Positions 10,451 through 20,702 of a stretch of DNA of 64,000 bases are shown here, piece after piece (position 1 is the first letter of the stretch; each line of letters begins with the position of its first letter). This DNA comes from Phymatolithon calcareum. Its lineage: Eukaryota; Rhodophyta; Florideophyceae; Hapalidiales. A program made the position numbers and the translations under genes. The stretch lies in assembly GCA_977006965.1 (NCBI GenBank), contig OZ345372.1:1240001-1304000 (forward strand), given 5' to 3'. A model generated the notes under the pieces. That model worked only from the letters and a program-made list of their open reading frames with translations. It did no database searches and had not been told where the DNA came from.

Positions 10451-11623
10451 TTACGAGCTGTCACTCGAAGGTTGCTGCGACGGTGCGGATAGACGACGAC
10501 CGACCTGAAAGTCTGTTGTGTTGAGAAAATCCGTGCTGCGCCGTGGCGCGCTACGGCGGCCGGACGGGGGGTCATCGTCCTTTCGGCCCTTGTGAGGCCG
10601 ACCGTGGCCGTGCTCCAGTGATGTTGCTGCGGGCTCGGGTGGTGTCTGCGTCGGTGGCGGTTGGATGGCCTGTGTGCTAGGGCGTCGCTGACGGCGTTTC
10701 TGTGCGCGAAGGATTATCATGTTATCCTTAGTTATCTCGATTCGATCGCTATGCTCGGAGAGGAAAGCTTCCAAATCAAACGGTTCTGTAGCACTATCAC
10801 CGGCACCGAGTCGCGCTGCGAAGCGCGGACGACCGCGACGTCGCTTTCCCGATGCCAAGTTTGATGCCGTCGGTTGGGCCGTGGATGTGCTTGTTGTACT
10901 GTCCTCCGTAGGCTGGCGGTTAATGTTGTTATCGATTGAGTTTGCTGGCTGGAACCAACCGTTGGCTTTCCCAGTACCCATGCATTTTTCGCATCGTGTT
11001 TTGCATCGACCGCCGCATAACGGGCAGTGAAAGTAGCTGCCAACGGCTCTTTTCGGTGGTGCAAGTGTCCAGCCTTCAAAAGAGTCGACAAACTTCTCGC
11101 AATTTTCTCCAAGATCTAGAAAGCCTACGCCTTCGCAGTATCCGCAATGGACTTCCCCCACTCCGGAGCACGTGGCGCAAACGCGTAGTAAAGAATTCCG
11201 AGTCTTGAACGGTCGGAGGTTCTCATCCTGCGGAGTTCGTCGATGCGAGCTCACCATCCGATCAGAGAGCGTTGCGACCAGTTTGCGCATCGCTCGCGTG
11301 TCCTCATCGACATCTTCATCATCCCGCGGTGAAAGCGGTGGTTTGCTTAACAGCGGGAGCAAAAGGTGAAAGTTAGCAGCAAAACTCGCTTCGTAACCGC
11401 CATTAGATTCGGTTTCATTACTGATACTTGTGCCCTGTGCACTTGAAACCCGCGTAGTGCGCTTCTTCGCCTTGTTTTTGGATCCTTTCGGTCGCCCACG
11501 CTTTCGCTTCGGTGAGTTGTGATCTGGGGCTTCTGTACAGGCAAACAAACGTGTACGTCCGCTAGTTGCCCGTGAACAAATCGCCACTGGAGCCACGCCA
11601 ACATGCATAAAAGTCAGTTCCAT
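10451..11623 (-). CDS. AT-hook protein with DnaJ-type zinc finger
   Basis: A 390-aa protein counted from ATG 11623. Two AT-hooks (PKRKRGRPKGSK at about residues 38-49 and KRRRGRPRF at about 260-268) flank a complete four-module DnaJ zinc finger at about 149-218: CATCSGVG, CGYCEGVG, CPLCGGRC, CEKCMGTG. There is no J domain. The N-terminus (VGVAPVAICSRATSGRTRLFAC) could be a plastid transit peptide. An upstream ATG at 11737 is in frame, but the added sequence overlaps intergenic TACTGTAC repeats, so the internal ATG is preferred. DnaJ zinc fingers without J domains are known in plastid proteins such as BSD2 and LQY1; AT-hooks bind the minor groove of AT-rich DNA. A nucleic-acid-associated role, perhaps in plastid nucleoids, is inference. 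Confidence 0.75.
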   Translation of the reverse strand: MELTFMHVGVAPVAICSRATSGRTRLFACTEAPDHNSPKRKRGRPKGSKNKAKKRTTRVSSAQGTSISNETESNGGYEASFAANFHLLLPLLSKPPLSPRDDEDVDEDTRAMRKLVATLSDRMVSSHRRTPQDENLRPFKTRNSLLRVCATCSGVGEVHCGYCEGVGFLDLGENCEKFVDSFEGWTLAPPKRAVGSYFHCPLCGGRCKTRCEKCMGTGKANGWFQPANSIDNNINRQPTEDSTTSTSTAQPTASNLASGKRRRGRPRFAARLGAGDSATEPFDLEAFLSEHSDRIEITKDNMIILRAQKRRQRRPSTQAIQPPPTQTPPEPAATSLEHGHGRPHKGRKDDDPPSGRRSAPRRSTDFLNTTDFQVGRRLSAPSQQPSSDSS

Positions 11624-11922
11624 AGTGCTACTGTACTGCCTGCCTATTACTGTAGCCGATCGGCCACCGTCCAACCCTGAGCTCAACGTACTGTACATGG
11701 ATGCACACGTGTTCATACTAATACTGTACTGTACCACAGGGGTCTTGCAACTGCAATCAACGGGCCATTGGTAGCCCGGATGGTCCGTTCGGGCCGAAAT
11801 ACTTCGGATGCGGCACAGCAGATCGATTCGTAGTGACCCAATCTGCGAGGGGCAAAGCGGGTGCGAGACTGCGCACTGCCTCGTCGCATGTACTACTGCA
11901 TCTCCCGCATGCGGTAGAAGAA
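11624..11922. promoter_or_regulatory. Shared divergent promoter region with TACTGTAC repeats
   Basis: About 300 bp separates the two head-to-head start codons. It contains at least three TACTGTAC units (near 11628, at 11689-11696 and near 11722). If the longer 5' starts were used (11737 and 11833) the spacer would shrink to about 95 bp. Confidence 0.45.
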
Positions 11923-12738
11923 ATGGGCCCCGCGAAGCGTGCCCGTTCCTCTACCTCCCAATTCGCCTTCTGCACTACCGCTGCCCTGCCTCTAACGCGT
12001 TTCAGGTCCTATGAACAAGTCTTATGTCGACCAGTGCGGCGCACTCGACCATTTGCCCCACATCCTGTTCAATGCTGTTTTCCTTTATCCGGCAGTACTT
12101 TCAACCCGGAATCCTCAGATGCACCAGAGCCCCGCGCGACCGACGCAGAAGATATCGACGCCGTTCAATGGATAAACAGCGACCTAGGGGAATCGAAGGA
12201 TAGTTCATCAGACATCGACACGGAAGGTTCACTCCAGAGCAAATCAAGCCGCGGGCTGTTAGGAGTCACAGAACCTATGGCCCCCATTTCAATTCCTATT
12301 TCTGCGCGTGCCGAAGCGCTTCTCGAGGACATTTCCGATCGCCCAGAGTATTATCTGAGCGGTGTGGGCGCGGTATCGGGCGGTGTACTAGGGTCTGTAG
12401 TGCTATCCGCATCGCTCTCGGCCATCGAAACAGTGCCGTTTCTGCCAGACACGCTTCGAGTAGTGGGTCTCGGATATGTGTTTTGGTTCTTGTCAAAGTA
12501 TCTATTCTCGCAGGCGAACCGGGTTGAGCTGGCCGCTGACATTCGAAAGCTGCTGCAGGAAGTTCGTGAGCCAGTTGAAGTCATCGGTGCGGCACGGGAT
12601 GAGGGCTTGCGAATAGCGGTGCAGACTGATGGTGCGGAGCGGGGGAATGGCGTCGCGGGAGCAGGTACAAGCACTAATGATGGGTCAGCAACTAAGGCGA
12701 TACAGAAGCAGACAGGGGGAGATGAGCAGCGATCGTGA
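11923..12738 (+). CDS. CURT1: CURT1/CAAD-domain thylakoid protein
   Basis: A 271-aa protein from ATG 11923. The N-terminal 60 or so residues are Ser/Thr/Arg-rich with FAF near the start, as in red algal plastid transit peptides. An acidic linker follows. The C-terminal CAAD domain (about residues 135-215) has two hydrophobic helices, YYLSGVGAVSGGVLGSVVLS and LRVVGLGYVFWFLSKYLF, then an amphipathic helix ANRVELAADIRKLLQEVREP. CURT1 proteins oligomerise at curved thylakoid margins. An in-frame ATG at 11833 would add 30 residues unlike a transit peptide. A long Gly/Thr/Gln-rich tail follows the domain. Divergently arranged with the AT-hook/DnaJ-finger gene. Confidence 0.8.
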   Translation: MGPAKRARSSTSQFAFCTTAALPLTRFRSYEQVLCRPVRRTRPFAPHPVQCCFPLSGSTFNPESSDAPEPRATDAEDIDAVQWINSDLGESKDSSSDIDTEGSLQSKSSRGLLGVTEPMAPISIPISARAEALLEDISDRPEYYLSGVGAVSGGVLGSVVLSASLSAIETVPFLPDTLRVVGLGYVFWFLSKYLFSQANRVELAADIRKLLQEVREPVEVIGAARDEGLRIAVQTDGAERGNGVAGAGTSTNDGSATKAIQKQTGGDEQRS

Positions 12739-13397
12739 AGCGCGTGACAACGATCACAAGACTATTTTGTCTGAAAAACTGTTACTGCAAATGGGATTGA
12801 GCGAAAATACCGCCCGCGTTAATTGCAGGTTCGTCCTTTTTTTAAGACCCCGGAAAGACAGCATTCCGTCACAGTGACCTTAGTTGCGCATGTGGCTGGC
12901 ATTGAAAATTTCGATGGTTTGGGGAAAATGCCGTGGAAGGCAATGGTTGATGCGGTGGTTCTGCTGAGCATCGGGAAGACTGGTACAGTAGTTCTTTATG
13001 TGGTCACGGGCCTCAACTTTTTCATATATCGCGCTTGTACTCTCGAGAAGCGGTTTACCGCGCTTTACATGGTTTGTGGTTTGATAGGGAAATGAAGCGA
13101 CGCCCTTTAGCTAATAATGATATTATGGTCGTGGAACCGCTGCAAGTACAGTACTGATTCTGTCTCCATGGCACTCTATTTCCGCGGGGGCTCCTTTAGG
13201 AGAAGATTCGGTTCTGTACCTCTATCGCCTGTAGTTTTTCTTTACGTGTTGAAAAAACTTATTTCTATTTTCTCCTGAGAGCAGCGTATAAATGCCAAGA
13301 TGTACTCTATCATTTTTCGCAATCTTAAATTATCTCTCTGCTTCAAGAAACGTCCCTTTCCTGAGGCGGAGACGTGGGTGTAACTTCTCCAGGGATT
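12739..13397. other. Gap downstream of CURT1-like gene
   Basis: Holds the presumed CURT1 3' UTR. A plus frame at 12823-13095 has a hydrophobic patch but no family match, and it may be chance. Confidence 0.3.
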
Positions 13398-13900
13398 CTA
13401 ATAGTACGCCAGCACTTTGGTGCAATTTGGGCCAAAGGCCACAACCCACAACGCCCAGTAAAAATTATCGCTGTCCTCGTTTTGTTGTTGGTCATTCAGA
13501 TGACTGTCCCATCCTGGAATTCGAAAGCAGCGTAGCGTAGCAACTAGAACTATCTTAGTCAATGAGACGTTATCAAAGATTGACATTGCAGAAAATATAT
13601 CCCGGTTGCCTCGCGACCACACTGCTTGGTGCCGAAGCACAACGTCGGGACCATGATGACGCAATCGCCTGCATTGTCTTTGCAATTTTCAATCTGAAGT
13701 AAAATATTTGAAGACGTCTTCAACCCACATGTCCCAACAAGGCACATTAGGGATGAGAACAATAGCCCCTTCGCGTAACTTGCCAGTTGCATCGGAAACA
13801 CCCCATCTCGTGATCAAAAATGCCGGGGAAGTACGGAAAGAACCGTGAAAGGCATCACTCTTCTTCTCATGCAACGGGGAAACCTCGAGATTGTAAAATT
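13398..13900 (-). pseudogene. Decayed ORF resembling Mth938/NDUFAF3 domain
   Basis: Reading the minus strand from about 13900, one frame runs through FLITRWGVSDATGKLREGAIVLIPNV..W to a TGA at 13689, then continues in the same frame as PDVVLRHQAVWSRGNRDIFSAM. The order is reminiscent of the Mth938/NDUFAF3 fold: a turn, then a G-x-V-L-x-P strand with Trp, then a hydrophobic-VGTG strand followed by a helix. NDUFAF3 helps assemble mitochondrial complex I. The internal stop and loss of the VGTG glycine signature mark it as broken if the assignment is right. Low certainty. Confidence 0.3.
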
Positions 13901-15122
13901 CGGACAGCCCAACAATGGTAGGCTACCAGAAGTTTACTTCTCCAAATGAGATTGATATATCTTGTTGGTAGATATACGTCATATGCACCAGCAATTGCTG
14001 GTATCGAAGCTCTATTGAAACCCCAAACAGATTGCCGTGTGCTTCTTCGAATAATAGCGCCACGCAAACTGTTGCAATGACGAAAACCCTTTGATGCTCC
14101 GTGCAATTTCCTTCCGCTTCAAACGGTCCCAGCATGCTACGCTGCGCTGACAACGATGCGCGTTCATGCAGCGGTCGTACTTTTCAATCCCATTTCAATA
14201 CTTATTCCTCGTTCACCTGATTTCGTACATTCAACAGTGATAGTTTCCGGGACGTCATAGCCAAATCTGCCCGAGGATTCAATAGGGAACGGTGCGTCTG
14301 TCCCGTTCACGAAAGCGACTTTTCCGCGGCTGTCCAATTAACGCTCTTACTCATTCTAGAATCGAGGAGGACAATCTGAACACGGAGCACGGTGGAGAAG
14401 GACATCGCCTTCTGGCAGAAGTTGATGCCCTTCTCCCAAGCAAGAGACCAGAGCGCAGCATTAGGTACTTGGCAAGCATTGAACCAACTTTTCTGTTCCT
14501 CGATCCTGTTCACTTGCCGCCGTGTCTTTCACAAAAGCAACAGCTCATGTTGTCAAAGCAACAATGAGTATGTGGCACCTGGATCATTTCAGGCCGCCAC
14601 ATGCAGGTCAATGAAGGGCACACGGATGTCGCTGGGTAGTGGTGTACTGTACCGCAGTACTCGCGGGAAGCAGTTACGCGAGTACCAAGTATAAATCCAA
14701 TCTATGAGCATTTTAGAAGCCCCCTACAGTAGATTAGTACTGTAGCGTACAGTACACTTTTAGAAACTCAGATATCCTGCAATAAAGAAAGAACGAAAAT
14801 CTCCGAACTACAGTACAGTATTAGAACTGCATTTTGTGCATTTCGATACTATAAAATTAATTTTTTGAATGGGGCGTTAGGCAAGTCCATCTCTTATGTT
14901 GTCCAAGTGTCCGTAATCCAGTTTCGGGGACTGTACCTACACGATGGACACGAGCACGAAAACAGGCAGCTGGATTACGGTGCGGCAACAATGACAATGT
15001 GGTTTGGATTGTTCAGAATTGTTGTGGGCTGCGTATGCTGTCTCGCCGAATAATCATTAGTCATACTGTACAGTAGTGAACCACAAAAGTACAGAAGAGC
15101 ATGGAAAGAATCAGACTCAAAT
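13901..15122. other. Intergenic region with TACTGTAC motifs
   Basis: No gene recognised. TACTGTAC/GTACAGTA motifs occur near 14642, 14741-14760, 14813 and 15064-15075 (TACTGTACAGTA). A short inverted repeat (GTACTCGCG/CGCGAGTAC) lies near 14657-14686. Confidence 0.4.
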
Positions 15123-15186
15123 CAGAAACACCCCTTTGTTTTTCAGAGTCACATATGTGACTCCGAAAAACAAAGGGGTGTTTCTG
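15123..15186. repeat. 64-bp near-perfect palindrome
   Basis: Inverted repeat with 32-nt arms and a single mismatched pair. The left arm starts CAGAAACACCCCTTTG, the centre is GAGTCACATATGTGACTC, and the right arm ends GGTGTTTCTG. There is no spacer, so it could extrude as a cruciform. It lies directly before the 150-bp tandem repeat. Confidence 0.9.
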
Positions 15187-15210
15187 TGCTATGTGTACTG
15201 TACAGTATGT

Positions 15211-15652
15211 TACACCCAGTTGCATCCATCCACTTAAAATGGGTGACGTCCAGTGCGTAAATCGAGTGATCGTGATCACTCAAAACATCACAGTTTGCTT
15301 GCGGCCACACACTCATTTTAAGTGGAGGTTTAATGCCTTATGAAGCTTTGAACAGTTTTTTACACCCAGTTGCACCCATCCTCTTAAAATGGGTGACGTC
15401 CAGTGCGTAAACCAAGTGATCATGATCACTCAAAACATCACAGTTTGCTTGCGGCCACACACTCATTTTAAGTGGAGGTTTAATGCCTTATGAAGCTTTG
15501 AACAGTTTTTTACACCCAGTTGCACCCATCCTCTTAAAATGGGTGACGTCCAGTGCGTAAACCAAGTGATCATGATCACTCAAAACATCACAGTTTGCTT
15601 GCGGCCACACACTCATTTTAAGTGGAGGTTTTAATGCCTTATGAAGCTTTGA
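15211..15652. repeat. Tandem repeat, 150-bp unit, about three copies
   Basis: Units begin TACACCCAGTTGCA at 15211, 15361 and 15511, an exact 150-bp period. Copies 2 and 3 are nearly identical; copy 1 differs at several sites and copy 3 is slightly short. Each unit has internal dyad symmetry: (C)CACTTAAAAT..GGTG near its start against CATTTTAAGTGG near its end in copy 1, and a GTGATCATGATCAC-type palindrome in the middle. No coding potential in keeping with the repeat. Confidence 0.9.
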
Positions 15653-15860
15653 AAACCAGGGACAATGTTCTCCATCCATGTCAAAAATTTGACGAATATC
15701 TGCAACTCTCGTCACGAACTGCCAGTAATTCTACATCACCACGCTTTCCCAGCTTTCAGTGTTCAATGCAATACCCTTGAATAGATAGTTCTCGTCAGAT
15801 GATACTGTACACAAATTTTACAACAGATCGGTATTTCTATTACGACGACAATACATTTTC

Positions 15861-17760
15861 CTACCTACGTCTGACTATGTGGCTCTTGCCCAACACTAGA
15901 GTGATAAGTAAGCATAATAGCAAAGGGCCAACAATCAGAGCAAGCGGTATGCCGATAATGAGAGGGTCGATATCTGTCACGTTTTGTCCGCACTGCAAAA
16001 CTTCCTCCCCGCCGGTTTCCTCCGTTACAATCGGGTTAATCTGACCTTCTAGTCGCATGTCCAAAATCTTCTTGTCAATCAGGCGCCGTTCAGCCTTCGG
16101 CACATTGCTGCCGTACAGCCAGCCAGCGCCGCATGCGTACATTTTGTTCTTTGTTTCGAACACGGTCAGCACATCGCACGCATCGTACTTCCGTAGCATG
16201 TATCGCGCTTGCAACTGCAACACAAGAAAAATACTCCATAATTAGCCAGGTCCTAAAAACGTTGCAAATATGAGAAAATATCTGTACATACATCGAAGGT
16301 TACCATGTTCACCGCAGGGTCGGTCTCGTTACGCAGCTTCTGAAAACAATGTTCAACAGTCTGACATTGGCCCCATGGCGGCACACTTGACTTGTCGTAC
16401 TTCCCATCGGGGTCAACTGAATGAGCAAGCAGTTTAAAAACGCAACAATGTCAGCACGTGAAGGCTCCACGCTAAGTAGTCTATCCGAATGCCAGAAGAA
16501 TAGACGTACCGTTCTTACGCCAAACATCTTCAATAGCCGAGTCCTTAAGTACCACATATTTCTTCAGCTCATGCTCTTCGAATTTCCTCACTTCGCGCTT
16601 CAGCTTCACCGCCTGCTGCTTGAAGAGGTAGTTCACAACTGCAAATTCATAGAACGTTACAACAAGAAACAAGAAAAACGTAAACGAGACTTCAAAAGCC
16701 AGCGCGACGATTCGCACAATGCAAGACTGTTGCCATAGGCCGCCGTGTAAACAGACTCTTGCTTTCTGCGCTGGCGTCGAAAGCTTTGCAAAATCCTTAA
16801 ACGTCGTTTCCGAGCGCGCCCCATGCGCATCGAGAGATACGAACCCAACGGCAAGTCCGCACTCCACCGAGGGTTTGGCGGTAGACTGGAATACGACGAA
16901 GAATTGAGGTCTGCGGTCGCCCAGTCGCTGTCGGTACCGATACTGAAGTGGGAGTTATGCGGAGATTGTTCGTCATGCTGTTGCGTTGAGTTGGATTGCG
17001 GATTGTTGCTGTGCATATTGTTCTGGCAATGAAACATAGCGCCTTCCTCATTGGAGCTGCGTGTGAGATGCAAGAAGACATTCTTGAAGGTCAGAGGACG
17101 ATCGCAAAACGCATTGACGAACGCGAAAGCGAGCAAAACGAATAACAGAAATACAAGTGCTATGAGCAACCATGTGTACGGTTTGAATGCTCGAGTAAGT
17201 CGGGGAATTGTTCCAACGATATCTGTTTTCGGCCGATGACCGATGATGATCATCTTGCTGTCGAATATGGCGCTCGATGGGGTGAGATGGAGAGAGATTC
17301 GTCTTGAAATTTCCAACAAGAGACCTGTGATGGCAAACTTATACTTGCTGTTCGCGGACTGGTATTCGATAAAGTTAACCATATTGTTGAAGGTACAATC
17401 CTTCCCCGCCCACACGCACCAGTGGTCCTTCCCATCAAGCTCCTGGTGAATCTTGAAGGAAATGCCGTCCAAAGTTTTGGTGCCGGTATGGTTCAAGGCG
17501 CTGGCGAAGGTTCTGCATCGAAACGGACTTTGATATTGCTCATGATCGGCGTTGAGCATCCATGGCGGGATTTTGATGAAAGGATCCTCCTCACGGAACA
17601 AGAAGCACACCTCGGTTTCGCAAATCTTGAAATGGTTCGGGTCATTCGCAAGTCGGGTGAGACAGCCGGTTGTGTCTTGAGCTGCTGGAAGACTCTGCAC
17701 AATTGCAACGACGACAAGAACGGCGAATATCAGCACGAACAAAGGAAGAGGCGGTATCAT
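15861..17760 (-). CDS. Ionotropic glutamate receptor-like channel, four exons
   Basis: Proposed exons, reading 5' to 3' on the minus strand: 17760-16841, 16757-16510, 16416-16292 and 16214-15861, giving 548 aa in a consistent phase. Layout: signal peptide (MIPPLPLFVLIFAVLVVVAI), extracellular part with paired Cys, TM1 near YTWLLIALVFLLFVLLAFAF, a long Asn/Ser-rich loop, a pore-loop-like GGLWQQ, TM3 (VALAFEVSFTFFLFLVV), a second extracellular segment with Cys residues, a final TM (IIGIPLALIVGPLLLCLLIT) and a short basic tail. This order matches iGluRs (S1, TM1, pore, TM3, S2, TM4). There is no SYTANLAAF motif and ligand residues cannot be assigned, so glutamate binding is unproven. Introns 2 and 3 have GTACGT/CAG and GTATGT/CAG ends. 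The first junction (16758-16840) is the least certain; a frameshift there is possible. A further open frame at 17814-18013 might be a 5' exon. Confidence 0.6.
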
Positions 17761-17813
17761 CTTGTGTGTAGTAAGAGCTGTTCAAGGCGTTCTGACCCTT
17801 ATGGCAGTTAGAA

Positions 17814-18753
17814 CGGGCGTTCCATTCCGGTAGTGATGGAAAGCAACTCGAAGTTTTTAGGTCATCTGCAGCAATGTAGTCATGACTTCTAGCCAAACAG
17901 GGGATGTTATATGCGTCGGACGGTACGATAGTGAGCGGTGCTCGGACAAGAGATGCCGGATACTGTACTCGAAGAGGGCAAACAGGGAATGTCATACTGC
18001 CAATAGTCTTCACTTCGATGCTGTTTGCTGCTCTAGCAAAAGGCTTCAGATGGTTAAATGAATTACGTTGACGTCAGATCAAAGAAGAGGGTTTAGGACA
18101 TGTTGCCGACTTGGTATTGGGCCGTATGGCGAATAATGCCTATGAACCGTGTTCATTTCTGACAATCTCATAGGCTTAGGATACAAAGTTAGATGCTTGT
18201 GGCGATTTGAAGGGCGGGGCACATTTGCACGGCTATCGACAGTACAGAACTATAAAGTTACACTTAAAGTTTAGGTCAAATATACCGTGCCGCGTATCAT
18301 AGAGGCCACCATGACTGACTCCACCTGCAGGTGGAATCACGACGATGCTTGTTCGCAAATGGAAGCCAAAATTGCTGTCTCCTCTCGTTGTGCACTGATA
18401 CTGTACAGTACTGTAAGGCTCAACAGTTCTCCGGCGATCATCGCCGGAGAACTGGAATGGCACAATTGCAGTGCGTCTCACGAATGGCACATACGTTTGA
18501 AACAACTTAATCGTCTTCATATTTGTTCATTTGTTTAAATTTACCTTGCAGCTAGTTACTATACAGTACAGTACTGTTACCTTACTGTAACCTACCCTTC
18601 ATTTAAATTGAGGGATTGATGCGCCGTTGCAGCAAGACTTCCCGACATGGAAGCCCGGAGAATACTCGCCGATCTGGTATGATACAGTACAGTACTTCTT
18701 GTCCGCGTCTTGTTTCGCTGACCCGCTACGTTGCCAAACTCGGTTACTGTATA
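17814..18753. other. Intergenic region rich in palindromes and TACTGTAC motifs
   Basis: Includes a TCCACCTGCAGGTGGA palindrome (18320-18335), a 29-nt single-base-centre palindrome (18425-18453), and TACTGTAC/TACAGTAC clusters near 18400, 18560 and 18683. The first 200 bp has an open minus frame (17814-18013) that may belong to the receptor gene. Confidence 0.45.
18425..18453. repeat. 29-nt palindrome with single-base centre
   Basis: Arms AGTTCTCCGGCGAT and ATCGCCGGAGAACT flank one C. Perfect over 14 bp each side. Confidence 0.9.
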
Positions 18754-20112
18754 CAGTCAGACCTCGATAAATGGATGGGCAATGTGGAATGGTCCAATAT
18801 TCTCAAAATCGAGGTTATTCTCAAGTCGAATTTTGAATCATAAGTTTTGGATCACACGTGTGCCGAACAGTAGCCATATTCTACTGTACTGTATGCCAAT
18901 GGCAGGAGAAACATGAAAAGTACTTACAGTATTCTACGAGTGAGGATATGCTCCGTGTACGCTAAACAAAATTATAACAAAATTTAAGGTATGCCCCGGA
19001 GAATGCGGGAAATACCAATATTTCGATACTTCGGAAGAAACGGACCATGCTCAACGACTTATAGAGACTATACGGAAAAAAACAGGCACATGTGCCCAAT
19101 AGGGTTGCAGTTCAATTAGTTTCAAATTAACGATCCATATGATACACCATATTGTGTTTTATAATTGTTTTCTGATTCATATGCACGTGCCGTGCATTAT
19201 TATCGTCAGCTACGTAGTGGATTCGTGCGTTACGGAACTAAACGGCTACCCGTGAAATTTGCCAAGCGAAAGTTTCGTTTAACTTTCGCGTTGACAAAAC
19301 AGGTGATCGAAAGTTTCGATTTCCTGTTCTTATCGAGGCAATACTTCCCAAAAGGACAGTCGCAATTCCTTCTTTCTTAGCACAAATTTCCTCTTCAGTA
19401 TTGGAACTACAAAGTTTCGCTAACAAAATTTTAAAACTTCCGCTCCTTCCCAGCGAAATTTGCAAACGAAAGTCGAAAGTTTCGCCAAAAACGGGAAAGT
19501 TTCGATTTCTAGGAGCAAGTTTCGCAGGAAGAATGTGGGACATTTTTGGATTTTTTCATATCAATGGCAAGATCTCGTTCAGGTTTACAAAGTTTCGCTA
19601 AGGAATTGAAATATAGACAAACTGCAAACAGAATCTGGCCAATGAGAATTCGGCTACTGCGAAAGTTTCGATTTTGGCACGTTTCATGACACGTGTTCTC
19701 ATCGAAAGTTTCGCTTGGGAAATCCAGATCCGTAACTTTGCGTATCATACGTATGATAGTTTTGCAAATGGATACGTTGCTTCTGCCGAAGTGTCAGCAA
19801 TAGTCTTCCATGCCTATGCATGGTCCAAGCGTGTAAGCTTGTTTCAAATGGACAATCAATGATTAAAAATCTAACCGTGATATCAACAGGTCGATAAAAA
19901 TTCGTCAACTGTGTTAAAAAGTTGAAAATGAGAAAAATCGCTATTTCCCGCACTCTCCCGTGACCTCGAACATGAAGTAATGCTCCTATCAAATATTCTA
20001 GAATCCTTTAATTTTCGTTAAATTTAGGCGGATACGGTGTTCGTGGAGCACTCGATTATGCTGCTAACCGAGGTTATTCTAAAAAAAGGTTCCATTTATC
20101 GAGGTCTGACTG
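18754..20112. mobile_element. Pogo-type non-autonomous transposon, copy 1
   Basis: Terminal inverted repeats begin CAGTCAGACCTCGATAAA (left) and the reverse complement ends the element at 20112. TA dinucleotides flank both ends (18752-18753 and 20113-20114), as expected for Tc1/mariner/pogo insertion. The ends resemble the C-A-G-T-x-x-x-x-C-C-T-C-G terminal pattern of Tigger/pogo families. No transposase is encoded. A different element (18998-19958) sits inside it. Outside that insert the sequence matches the copy at 21711-22128 in reverse orientation. Confidence 0.85.
18998..19958. mobile_element. CGAAAGTTTCG-rich element nested in pogo copy 1
   Basis: A 961-bp insert with short inverted ends GGAGAATGCGGGAAATA and its near complement at the right. 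Comparison with the pogo copy at 21711-22128 gives the empty site GGTATGCCCC/GTGACC, which fixes the boundaries and suggests a short duplication (CCG is one reading). The interior is packed with CGAAAGTTTCG, AAGTTTCGC and related units. No ORF resembles a transposase. A second copy lies at 60937-61882. Confidence 0.8.
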
Positions 20113-20434
20113 TACCGCATTTGTGCACTTCGGCATGTTTCGGACGCTATTGGGATTAATTTGAATGAATGCGCGACATGGGCAGCCGCTTTTTTGCTCT
20201 CGAGGTTCTCCTATTTGGGGATCAGAGTGGGTCTCCGTGGGGTGCGGGAATTTGCTACTCTTTCTTCTTGTTCTTGTACTGACATTCTACTATAGTGACT
20301 TAATATGACGAGACATTCATTACAGCGTTAGTTAGTTGCCTATTTCCCCCACGCCACGGCGGGCCAACTACTGACATAAACCATAGACAAGCACCATACT
20401 CTGTAGTGACCTTGATTTAGTAAACGGTAGATGA

Positions 20435-20558
20435 CAATTTGCCTCAGTATTGGCGAACATCGCCGCCACAAAACCAAGTTAGAAACGGCTGAAGCCGGTC
20501 ATGTAGTACACAGTACTATCGTTTTGTGGCCGTGAGGTTTGCTAAAAGTGAGGCAATT
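20435..20558. repeat. Foldback repeat 1
   Basis: Imperfect inverted arms at 20435-20474 and 20520-20558, sharing CAATT(T)GCCTCA and CCACAAAAC. Probably a small MITE. Confidence 0.6.
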
Positions 20559-20702
20559 GTGGCAATGCATCCGCTGACAAGCGTTCTAGAGACACCACGA
20601 TCGCTGCAATCGGCAACATAATCCTAGTATCAATTCTACTTTGTGAAAGCATTCAGCATAGACGTGCACTCTCCTTCAGATTTCGTCCAGTCCCTGTTCT
20701 GC

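Noticed and set aside
10067-10524. Plus-strand ORFs of 86-141 aa
   Set aside because: GC-rich chance frames upstream of the sulfotransferase and antisense to the AT-hook gene end; no family pattern.
15211-15652. CRISPR-like array
   Set aside because: The units are directly adjacent 150-bp tandem copies with no short repeat/unique spacer pattern, and the genome is eukaryotic.
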